A model generated the notes under the pieces. The model was not told the origin of the DNA. It ran no database searches and saw only the letters and a list, made by a program, of their open reading frames with translations. DNA of 64,000 bases from Aphrocallistes beatrix (taxonomy: Eukaryota > Porifera > Hexactinellida > Sceptrulophora > Aphrocallistidae): positions 1,488,001 through 1,552,000 of the forward strand of contig OY725498.1 in NCBI GenBank assembly GCA_963281255.1. Reading direction: 5' to 3'. Position 1 is the first letter of the stretch. The number at the start of each line of letters is the position of its first letter. A program made the position numbers and the translations under genes. Positions 13,013-23,400 of the stretch are shown here, in pieces.

Positions 13013-13087
13013 TGTACACCATAAAAACCCTTTTTAATTGGTTATTGAGTGTATCGTTTAGCTACTGAGATCATACAAGAGTACTGC

Positions 13088-14308
13088 ATGGCTACACGCC
13101 TACCTACTCCACCAATCCCTACATCAGAGAGTGAACCATTCTCTGATTTAGAACAACAGATTACTCTGAAATTCAACCAACTGATTGAAGCTGTGATGAG
13201 AAGGAGAGAACTGTTATTAACAGAGTTAAGAGCGTTGAGAAAGCAGTACACATATAAGAATCCAGACATTGTACACGAGATTGAGGAGTTAGAAACGTCA
13301 AAGAATGAACTAACTCAACATTGTAGTGAGATGAGAGCAAATGTAGCGAAACTGGAAATTGAAAAGTCGATTCTGAAGTTGCAACAACAAATTGATGATC
13401 TGAAAATGAAAATTCCATCATCATTATCTGTAGAGGTAGAGCTGAGTTGTGATACTCAGAAGTTAGAACAAACCATTTCTGATCTCGGGAAGATCTGCGT
13501 TAATAAGAGCGAGAAAATAGAAGAGAAAGTTCTACAACGTGATTACTCTCTTGTCAAGTCCCCTCTCTTCAAAGTTAAAAACAAGCTGAAATATCCTTAT
13601 GGATTGTACATTGATGATTCAACGAATCTCGTTTATATCGCAGACTCAAGTGACAAGAGAATCAAGGTGTGGACGTTGGATGGAGACTATGTATGTACAT
13701 TCGGTGAAGAGGTTTTGAAATGTCCTAAAAGAGTTACTTTAACAAACAAGGCTTTGTTTGTAACTGATAGGGATAATAGTTGTATATTCAAATTTCAACT
13801 CTTCAACTTATCACTACTAGCTCGTTCCGATTTCGAGATGGTGTACGCTTCTGCTATTTGTTCTAGTACAGATGAGGTGTTTGCTGTTGATGATAAAAAT
13901 ATTATCCTCGTACTTAACACTGATCTCAAAGTGTTGAAGAAGTTTTCAGGATCCATCAAGGAATGTGTCGACATTAAAATAAAGAATTCAATCTTATACG
14001 CGTTGGAATTCAGCGAAAATGAAATAAAACTGCTTGATTCTAAAACAGGTAATTCGATAAAGACAGTAACCACTAATAATGATAAGGTTTGTTTCAATAA
14101 CGCATGCTACTTCTGTTTGGATCAAAATGGGAACTTTTTGATTACCAACTGGCGCACGAATCAAATCAAGATAATCGCAGAAGATGGAACTCCGTTACGT
14201 CTCTTTAACACTTCCGACTGGGAACTGGATAAACCTCAAGGCATTGAAGTAAGCAATTCTAATAAGATTGTGTTAGCTTTTGGATGTGGAGTCTTTTGTC
14301 AATTCTAA
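13088..14308 (+). CDS. Coiled-coil + NHL-propeller protein, paralogue A
   Basis: 406 codons, one exon. The start is the ATG at 13088 (MATRLPTPPIPTSESEPFSD), shared by all paralogues; the open frame upstream has only a GTG. Residues 20-150 are rich in heptads (LTELRALRKQY, IEELETSKNELTQHCSEMRA), predicting a coiled coil. From about 167 a beta-propeller of NHL type follows: YGLYIDDSTNLVYIADSSDK, IKVWTLDGDYV, LFVTDRDNSCIFKF, then the invariant tail SNKIVLAFGCGVFCQF. It resembles the C-terminal half of TRIM-NHL proteins without the RING and B-boxes. NHL propellers bind RNA or protein; the ligand here is unknown. Its loop RDNS (13769-13780) differs from every sibling. It lies upstream of MPPED in the same orientation. 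Confidence 0.85.
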   Translation: MATRLPTPPIPTSESEPFSDLEQQITLKFNQLIEAVMRRRELLLTELRALRKQYTYKNPDIVHEIEELETSKNELTQHCSEMRANVAKLEIEKSILKLQQQIDDLKMKIPSSLSVEVELSCDTQKLEQTISDLGKICVNKSEKIEEKVLQRDYSLVKSPLFKVKNKLKYPYGLYIDDSTNLVYIADSSDKRIKVWTLDGDYVCTFGEEVLKCPKRVTLTNKALFVTDRDNSCIFKFQLFNLSLLARSDFEMVYASAICSSTDEVFAVDDKNIILVLNTDLKVLKKFSGSIKECVDIKIKNSILYALEFSENEIKLLDSKTGNSIKTVTTNNDKVCFNNACYFCLDQNGNFLITNWRTNQIKIIAEDGTPLRLFNTSDWELDKPQGIEVSNSNKIVLAFGCGVFCQF

Positions 14309-14410
14309 TAGTACATAATACTTTTTGCTGAAGTGATATTTAAAGACTAGTTCTTGTATCGGTTAAATTTTATTAGACTGAACTTGTAGATATTTTAGTT
14401 ATTTACCTGC

Positions 14411-14565
14411 CTCCGCCGGACTTGGAAATTCCTATGACTGCCCCGAGGACAAGTCGTCTCAATCTAACTGAATGCCGACGTGAAGCCGAGGACAGTTCGA
14501 ATTCGAACCAAACGAACAAACGAACCAGGTCTTGTGGGGCCATGGGCTGGGCGGGCTCGGGCAAG
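14411..14565 (+). other. Conserved GC-rich block downstream of NHL gene A
   Basis: About 100 bp after the NHL stop lies a GC-rich block of about 150 bp with GACGTGAAG(C/A)CGAGGACAGT, GGGGCC(A/T)..GGGC and GGGCGGGCTCGG. The same block follows NHL genes B, D, E and fragment F. A 73-codon frame across it (14422-14640) is not conserved in the other copies, so it is probably not a gene. It could be a shared 3' regulatory element, a non-coding RNA or an old repeat. Confidence 0.5.
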
Positions 14566-15092
14566 GTTGTGTTGTATATTCATTTGACCAGATTCCGGCA
14601 CCCTAACAAGTTTTTTTTCCAAATATCACGCACCCAGTGAAGGTCTGCATTCTCAATTTTTTGTCCCGTCTGGAACGTTATTATTTCAATATTATTGCCT
14701 TTGTTTAGGAACAAACGAACAAATCTTAAATATTAATATCTAAATTCGCAGTTTTAATGCTAATTAATTATTTAGCGGGATAGTTTACATGGGACCAGTT
14801 AACTCGTCTCAAATACCAACTCATCCCTTTTTTATTCAACTCCTGCCTATTTTTTATTGGTTTACATAGGTTTATTAGCAAAAAGAGAACTAACTAATAA
14901 ATTCTCAGGATAGTAGGTAAGAGTTGGTTCAGGCTGGGATGATAAGCAAGTTTTAAATTTACCAGGCTTAACTAAGTTGATTTTATGCTAAGAGAGGCTG
15001 GTCATCCACGCGCTTAGTTAATTAATGTAACCAGTTTATGCCCTGAGACATGCTACAAACCTCTGCAATTGTTCTCTCTTCATTGTTCTCTC

Positions 15093-15094
<2 letters not shown>
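14566..15094. other. Spacer before MPPED, nothing recognised
   Basis: AT-rich spacer with no coding signal or clear element ends. It shows no visible match to the region beyond the right arm of the duplication, so it lies outside that duplication. Confidence 0.35.

Positions 15095-15146
<52 letters not shown>
15095..15146. repeat. (CA)n microsatellite at the edge of the inverted duplication
   Basis: About 26 pure CA units. Sequence on its right matches the right arm as reverse complement; sequence on its left does not. The other arm has a short, degenerate counterpart around 53345-53367 (TGTGTGAGTGTGTGTGG). Confidence 0.95.
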
Positions 15147-15147
<1 letters not shown>

Positions 15148-15217
15148 CAACAATTGAGTTTTAATTAGATAGATTTCTAATTAAGAGACAAAGGAATAGC
15201 CTTTACTGTTCTAGTAG

Positions 15218-16147
15218 ATGGCTGCAATTGCTTCAGATAACTTCCTGTCAACCTTGCCGTACAAGGTGTATGTGCCAGAAGGAGTCAGCATAATCCTACC
15301 CAGACTTGGTGGTTCAGATATAAAAGTGTATAAGAATACGAGTGATCCGAACAAATCTTTAGCAGAGTTACAAGCGAAAAAATCTCACAAAATAGAACCA
15401 CTAACACCTCAAGACCCCACGATCCCACCACAGGAAGGACACACACGCTTCGTTTGCATTTCGGATACTCACTCAAAGACTGACGTGTTGAAGGTACCGC
15501 CTGGAGATGTGCTGCTTCACGCGGGAGATTTCTCTAACAAAGGAGAAGAGCACGATGTCATCAAATTCAATGCGTTCTTAGGCTCTCTTCCTCACAGATA
15601 CAAGATCGTGATAGCAGGGAATCACGATCTCTCATTCGACACAGTGGAATATGGGAAGAAACTTTGGAAGAATTTCGCTCACAAAACAAAGTTAGATTCG
15701 GACAAACTCAAATCATCGCTCACCAATGCTCTCTACCTTGAGGACTTCGGCTGTGAGGTTAATGGTATCAAGATATATGGCTCTCCTTGGCAACCTGCGT
15801 TTTTTGACTGGGGATTCAACCTCCCAAGGGGTCAGGCACTGCTTGATCAATGGAACAAAATTCCAGAAGACATAGATGTGCTGATCACCCATGGGCCTCC
15901 TATCGGACACGGAGACCTGTGTCAGCATGGGGGTAGAGCTGGCTGTGTGGAGCTGCTCTCTACGATTCAGAAGCGTGTCAAACCGAAAATCCATCTCTTT
16001 GGACATATCCATGAAGGGTATGGGGTGACTACGGATGGAGTGACAACATTTATAAATGCTTCCACTTGCACATATCACTACGCTCCCACTCAGCCACCTA
16101 TCGTATTTGATTTGCCTGCACGAATTGCTGCACACTCTTCTCTGTAG
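15218..16147 (+). CDS. MPPED1/2-type metallophosphoesterase (intact copy)
   Basis: 309 codons, one exon, starting MAAIASDNFLSTLPYKVYV. The calcineurin-like core is complete: DTH in FVCISDTHSKTDV, GD in DVLLHAGDFSNKG, GNHD in IVIAGNHDLSFD, ITHGPPIGHGDL, and GHIH in LFGHIHEGYGVTTDG followed by TTFINASTCTYHYAP. These residues bind two metals and hydrolyse phosphoesters, with cyclic nucleotides among the reported substrates of the mammalian family. MPPED2 is reported to have lost one metal-ligand His; here the GHxH motif is canonical, so I expect an active enzyme. Length is close to the family norm. Residues 1-80 are less conserved. It lies between NHL gene A and the VLIG gene, all on one strand, and is duplicated as a broken copy at 52340-53276. 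Confidence 0.9.
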   Translation: MAAIASDNFLSTLPYKVYVPEGVSIILPRLGGSDIKVYKNTSDPNKSLAELQAKKSHKIEPLTPQDPTIPPQEGHTRFVCISDTHSKTDVLKVPPGDVLLHAGDFSNKGEEHDVIKFNAFLGSLPHRYKIVIAGNHDLSFDTVEYGKKLWKNFAHKTKLDSDKLKSSLTNALYLEDFGCEVNGIKIYGSPWQPAFFDWGFNLPRGQALLDQWNKIPEDIDVLITHGPPIGHGDLCQHGGRAGCVELLSTIQKRVKPKIHLFGHIHEGYGVTTDGVTTFINASTCTYHYAPTQPPIVFDLPARIAAHSSL

Positions 16148-17456
16148 AAATTGGAATGAGTCGAGTGTTAAAGAATTTCATATAGTCTCTTCTCATTTAG
16201 TATTTTGTATTTGAACATTTACTAGAAGCAAGTAGATATAGCGATTATATATATTTCTAGTATCTACGTAGGTGCCAGTTGTGAGTATTTATTTTATTGA
16301 ATATGCTTAAATGAGTGACTATTATGGTAAGATCCAGATGAGTCGAATTTCAATTGATATTTTTTACTCCAGGCGTGCATGCATAGTGTCGCAAACAACT
16401 TTTCTTGACAGAGAGGGTAGAACATGAATGGGGTATCATTTAATCAATGGTCAATGGAAAGAAGTAATGAGGAGATTAGATTTGGCATCACAAAATTCCT
16501 CTATTTATCCCATACTGGAAACAGTTTGATTGAAAACAGTTTGAATCTAAAGATTTCTAAATCTTTCCAAATTTGTTCGTATTATCCGGAATTCGTAAGA
16601 ACCGGAGTGATTTACATGTATTTTCCTCTGTATGTGATAAAATATATGTTATCCGGAGTTTCGTATAAACGAGGTTTCACCGTATTTAATTAAATTTAAC
16701 TAAATTTAGGTATCTAGTTTCATTGAAAGTCCAATATTTAGTAGGCAATGAATATCCATTCCATTAATTGATATAGTCTAGGGCAGTAGTTCTAAAACTT
16801 TTTTATCCCAGACAATGTATCTGAAGGATACGAAAGGTATACTGAAGAAGTTTTATTGAGGAACATAGAGCGAGCGATGGTATGGGGGGAGGGGGGCTAA
16901 GGGCCTGAACTTGATCGTGTGCTATCCTGGAACATGTGTAGTAATCCAGAATACTTTGATAGAATTTGAGTTCCATAAGACAAGAAATTACCATTAGCCT
17001 ATTAAGAGGTGCATGTCTAAGATCGGGAAGGACCATTGCAGGAGTAAGGGACCTTGACCCGATCTTCAGAGTCTTCTTTAAATCCAGGAGGGAACCCCTC
17101 AGCCCTCTCAGCCCTCTGGATATCATTTCACCCCCTGTTGAAAATGAACTCTGTCAATGATTTCGAAGGTTTGGCTAGTCAGCCTAGTCAAACTTTCTAA
17201 ATCATTGAGCATATCAGCAGTTTGATCTGTTGTGTGCTCAGATCTGAAACATTTAGAAACATTTAGTAGATTATTTTATATCTTGATATCCCCTAACCCG
17301 TTCACTCCCCAAAATTTGCACGAAATTGCGTAACGTCGAGAAATTATATTTCATATGTAGATAATAAGATTTTTAATTATAGATATATAGAATGCATAAG
17401 TCAGTCTATTCTTTAATCAGTTTTATATCTTCGTAGTTGTTCTTCCGTAACTAGCC
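16148..17456. other. Spacer between MPPED and the VLIG gene, with repeat remnants
   Basis: No gene is supported. Around 16570-16690 there is a remnant with ATTATCCGGAATTCGTA and CCGGAGTTTCGTATAAACGA, resembling one end of a pogo-type element; relatives lie at 51980-52110 and 54040-54150. The spacer is duplicated in the right arm (51028-52330), which carries about 140 bp extra around 51395-51540. The last 100 bp (GTTTTATATCTTCGTAGTTG before the ATG) should hold the VLIG promoter and leader. Confidence 0.5.
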
Positions 17457-20400
17457 ATGGCAGAAGATAGCAGAATTCCTGTATCTTCCAATACAGATGC
17501 CACTAATCCAAGTGACTCAGACGATTCGCTTGTCACAGCAAAAGTCGGTGATCCATCCACCCTTGAAAGTTCCTTGTTATCTCTCAGTTTGAAACAAAGT
17601 CAAGTTGATTTCATTCTAAAGAATAGAGAACAATGTCTGAAAAACCCTCGTATTCTATCAATCAAGTTTGAAATTTCAGAATCAAAAGCTAGTGAAGTTA
17701 TCGAGATATTGAAATCTGCAAAATCTGATACTGAACTGAGCCCGGCTGTAATGGAAAAAATCAAAGCATGTTTGGTTGAGTATCCAGATATGAACCATGA
17801 AGAAGTCGCACTACTTTGCGAGCTAGACGAACAATTGATTTCAAAATACTTTGAAATGTTACCTCTAAACAAAGATCAAAAATATTTCATTAAAGAAAGA
17901 TACAACAAAGACATCTCTATTAGTGATATCTCTAATCTTTTGGAGATTGGAATCAACAAAGTCAGAGAGTACGTCGAGGCGACATTTGTAACCTTTTCTG
18001 GAGAAGAAGGGATGAAGGTTCTAGACATTATACACAAGCACTTCAGTCCGATTTCTATTCCTTCTTTACGGGAGAAAATACGATCCAAAAATCTGAAATT
18101 ACAAGATCAAATATGCTGTAAACTGCCACGAAAAAGCAGAGAAGATTTCGAATTTTTGAAGCAATATTTCCGTAAATACGATGAGTCAGATAACTTTCTG
18201 AAATGCGATTTGAATTTAAGCATGGACGATATTACTAAAATCAAGCAGAGCAGTGGAGACAATGTCGAACAGCTGAGTTCAAAATTGAATAAAGTCGAAT
18301 CAATCATTTATGACTACATCAACCAATACGCCGTATATCACATCGAGAATTCTAACTGTGCAGAAATTCAAGCAAAGCAAATAAGCGAAATCGCACTGTC
18401 TTTTGGAACGACTAAATTTTCTTTTGACAATTACAGAATCATCATTACAAACTCATTCGACGAGATAATTAGTCAAGTCGAGAACGCTACGGAGTGTAAG
18501 GGTGACATGGCCCTGATTCGACTGCTTCCCCTCGTGTTCTACTACCTCAAGTGTAGTCTCCCTTTCGAGGACATAGCAAGGATAATCGCGAATCTTAGCG
18601 ACATCACGCTAACTACACATGATGTGTTCCACCTCGTCTTCCAACTTCCAACAGATCCTGTGCTCAGAGGTTTCTGCATTGAGCACTATTCATTCAGCAA
18701 TGCAGTCCCGCTCTACTATCCCAAGCTTTCAGTTGGGAATTCTGCAACTACAAAATTCGAAGTTTGCAAAGAGCTGTGGTATTGTCTAGAACGGTATCAG
18801 GGGTTGATTTCCTTCCGGCTAGGGAGAGCTAGTTGGAATGCTGTCGGGAAGTCGTCACTTCTAGACATGATTTTCGAGACCGATTTTGTCAAGGGAAGTC
18901 CACAGGGGAGCGCGTTTCACTTTCGCTCTATCGATATTCAGTTGACGAAGAACCTTTACGGAGAGTTCGATAGGTCTGATTTAGAGCATTGGGCCTACAT
19001 TGACTGTCACGGATATTCTGACTCAAAAGTAATTCATTTTATGTGCTCTCGCCTTGATTTAGCTTTAATCCATGTCAGTTACCACGATTACGACAACAAC
19101 CGGTCAGCCCTGAACAAGGAATTGAGTTTGTTTGAAGGGAAGCTGAAACACATCTATCTACTGATAAGAGACTCCGAATGCGTGGAAGTTAGTGTATCGA
19201 GTGAAAGAACTGGTGACAGGTCTAAAACCACTGTTTTCATTCCGGATTTAACTAAAAAAGATGTAAAACTCCACTCAATCGTGAAATCTTTGAAAGAAAT
19301 CGGCTACGAAATTCTTCATTTAGTTATTGAACAGCCAAAACAAATCCAAAGTGAATTTATAGAAGGAATTTTGCTAGATTTAGACATCGAAATAGTGCAC
19401 GAGATTCAAAAAGAAAACCAACTCATCCAACAGATAACTCGCCATATTGAGAAAACAGCAGGAGATAAGATTGACTTCAACTTCTTAAATTTCTATCCTC
19501 ATTACGTAGAATACATGGGTTTGTATCACAAAGCTTCCTACGAGACAGATCAATCTGTCATAGATAAACTCAATATTGATTGCGCGCGTCTCGAAGCTAA
19601 AATGATGCATACACCATTGGGAGAAGTTGTGGTTTACTTTAATCTGATCCTTCAACGAGAAAATTCTTCTTTAGTATTGTGGAAATTGCTACGAGAACTT
19701 TCTCATCTTTCAAAACGCTCCACTGAGAAGAGAGGCGTGATGGATTCTTTGAAGGAACAAAAGAACGATAAATACACTCTGGAGATAATTTGGAGAGAAG
19801 CTCTCCTTTCTCAGAAGTATGGGCGGAATGCTGATGTAGGGAAAAAAGAAAGAGAAAATGTTTTCATCTCCAACTTTAGCAAGCATGTTGAGAGTGGCGA
19901 AGCTTTCGAACTAATCGATGGAGACAACTTGAGATTTTTTAATAAAGACATTGACGAGCTTTTATCTTCATTTTATTTGAAACATGGAGAAATGCTTGAA
20001 AAAATAAACAAAGACAAAAGTATAAAACTGAAACACGCCCCGATTGTTGTGAGCATATTTGGCCCGCAAAGCTCTGGAAAATCGACTCTTTTAAACTATT
20101 GTTTTGGTTGTAAATTTCTAACAAGCGCCGGCAGGTGTACGAGAGGAATCTACGGGTCGCTCTCCAAACTCGATCGTCCTGTCAACCTCTCCCAGTCCTT
20201 CCTAATCCTCGACACGGAGGGACTGGATGCTATTGAGAGAGAGAACATTAAAGACACTTCTGTGATCCATTTTGATAGGACGATGGTTCTTTTCTGTCTG
20301 TCTGTGTCTCAAGTCGTGATAATAAACGTGAGGGGAGGAGATATTGGGAGTGAAATGCAGAATCTTTTACAGATTTGTGCTTACTCTTTGAACAGACTCA

Positions 20401-23400
20401 AAGTAAGCAAAGTCAAAGCTCCAAAGATATTCTTCGTTCTGAATCAACAAGCAGATCCAGATCCCAGTAAGCATCTTGATTCTATCAATCTGCTCATGGA
20501 GAAGCTGAATTCCGAGTGTGACCTCGTGGAAACTGAAGGGATGAAGATCTCGGATCTTGTACAAGTCTCGAGAGATAATTTGTTCATCCTGCCTTCTGCC
20601 TTCAACTCACAACAGATGAACAAACCGGGTGCTAAGTTATTCGATTCGAATGTTATCAAACTTTCTCCAACAATCGCTTTTGCAGAACAGTGTGCCAAAC
20701 TGAGAGTGGCAATAGTGAACCAACTGGATCGCATGCCACAAGACGACAGAGCCTCTTTCCAGACGATGAGTGAGTGGATGGAGATGGCAGGCGTCATTTG
20801 GGACACAATTGTCAAATATCAAGATATCGTGAAGTTCAAAAATTTAGAAGAATTAATTTGTTCAAAAAAACTTGACAAAATCGTCACAGACTTAACGGAT
20901 AAATACATCTACAGTAATCAGAGAGATTTGACAAATCTGGCAAATGAACTTTGCGAAGAAATTAACCATGTCAAAAACTATCTTGATCCGGAAACAATTT
21001 TGTCTAAATACATGTTGAAATTCGATGAAGTTTTTATGACATATCAAGATTGTTGTATGAAAGAATTCTCTGTCAAATGTAGAGAAGATCCTCGTCTTGA
21101 CAAAATGGATCAAATTTGTACTGAAACAGCTTCAAATCTTAGAAGGTTAATCCATGTGGTTAGAAAGCAATACGAAGATCAGCTTAAGTTTCAAATAAGG
21201 CAAGTTTTGACCGAGATCAAACTCTCCGTGAGCATGAAGAACTTTCAAGATGCTATCATAAAGAATGTTGACAAGTATTTGGAATATAGCATCGAAGAGC
21301 AGAAACAAGCTTTCGAAGATACTTGGGATGAAACATTCGCATTTGAGGGCAAAGAAGAAGAAACTCGCGAATGTAAAGAGAACCTTTCCAATCTCTATTC
21401 AATTTTCAAAATAGAATATAATGCCATGGAACACAGACTAAAAATATTTGAAATTTTCGAAAATCACAATTTTAACATGGATGAAGCAATACATTCAATT
21501 GGGTCAGACATCTTATGCAGATTTAAAGAAGTTAAAATACTTCAGCAATCAGATCAATTCATATATCCAATTAACCGTTTTCACATTCCTATAAAGGAGA
21601 TGGTGCCTTATAACGGTAGATCAAAGTATGATTACATCTGTCAAGATTCTCTATATGATATAGAGCATACGGGTGATGGTATGCTTGCACGTTACCTGCA
21701 AGCATTTTATACGGTTGATACAGCACAATTCTACGGAAATCCAATAGGAGCATCTGTAGATGATGTGATTAGTAATTTACAGAAATATGGGTCCAATTAT
21801 GGTGGGAAAAAATTGAAGCTAAAGCCATGGGTTCCACTTGAATGTAAAAGCCTCTTAAAATACAGTTCAGGACTATTCAACCATCCGGATATAACTTGGA
21901 AATCTAGTAAAAAAGACCAAACAACAATACTATCTTCAAAATTGCGATGTCCTGACAATACTGGTATGAGCACTTGGGATAAATTCATCAATGATATTTC
22001 CTCTGATGTATTGAGGCTACTACAAACGAATCCTGACGTCACTCATGCTGTAGTGAAACAAATAATTAATGTATTTCAACTCCGGATAAGACTGATGAAC
22101 TATGAAATCGGGTACATACACGCTGGTCTATCTAATACTGCTGAAAGAATGTTGTCGACTTTTGTATTCGCATTTGCGTTCAAATTCCTTTGGGAGAAGA
22201 AAGCTTTGATCAGAAGAGCAAACAAGGAAAAGAAAGATGCACAAAAGCCTGGCTATCTTGATTATTTTTTGTTGAAAATCAAAAATCGTAAAATGGTGAG
22301 AGGAATGTGGAATAGAGACACAATGGCGGAGAGTGACAAAACTTTATCACAGAAATACGCCCATGACTATTTAGCAGCTGTAAAGAGAAGTTTGATAACA
22401 TCCGAACAACAGAATTCTCTAAATAAATTTTTTGAAGATAGAAAAAAATCATTCTCTCACGACAGCTTGCTCTCTCTGGCTCATGATCGAATCTCCAAGG
22501 AACTCTCAGCTGATCCTGATTCACAGGTCACAGATATTACTAATTTCGTTGTTCAATTCTTCTGCAACAAAACTGAAATATTCAAGAACATCTTCCAAGA
22601 AAAATGGGGAGAATTACAAGAAATACTTTACGAAATGATATTTGAGAATATTTCAAGAGGTTTTGAGGAAAAAATTTCAAATTTAAGAAGTACATTAAGC
22701 ATGCTTATTTCACAATTAGAAATTGTAGCTGAAAACGTGAACCTTAAAGCTTTCGATTCAGACAGCAATTTTGAAATTGCTGAATTGGGAACTTCTAAAA
22801 AGGCTGAAATGAAAGAAGCACCATTCAAAGCTATGACTAATTATCTTAAAATGTATCTCGATCCCTCAGTCAAACCAGAACAATTTATTAAATACCACCT
22901 CGAAGTGTTTGTTGTCGACAATTTCAAAGTTAAAAAATCTGATACCTATACACTATGCTGTAAACCCACTGAACCTGCATTAGATGAAGATAGCTTCGAC
23001 AAACTCGTTAAAACAGGAATGTTCAATGCTACTGAACTTATTTTCAACATTTTCGAATACGTTAAACAGTTTATTTCTGTCATAGAAAATTATCACATCG
23101 GTTTAGAGAAAGAAGAATTTCAGGAAATGATTGAATATCTGAAATACGAATTTGAAAAAAACGCGATTGGATGTCCCTCGCAATGCCCTAGTTGTGGTAA
23201 ATTCTGTGACAGAGAAATCCATCCGAACGATGGTAAGTGCCAAATCAAGACAGGCCACCAGATCTCCTCAATGGGTGGCAAGGTCTGGAGCATGGACAAA
23301 GACAGGACAGCAGTACTCTTCATGTGTGACAACTATGACGACTCTACTAGCGTCATTATGCCTTGTGGTCATATGCAATGGGGAGAGTTTAAGGACAATT

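Noticed and set aside
13049-13087. Upstream 13-residue extension of the NHL proteins (MYRLATEII)
   Set aside because: It begins with GTG, not ATG, and is absent in gene B; the ATG at MATRLPTP is common to all.
13173-13424. Antisense frames opposite the coiled coil of NHL genes (also at 26916, 31148, 55654)
   Set aside because: Conserved only because the sense strand is nearly identical between paralogues.
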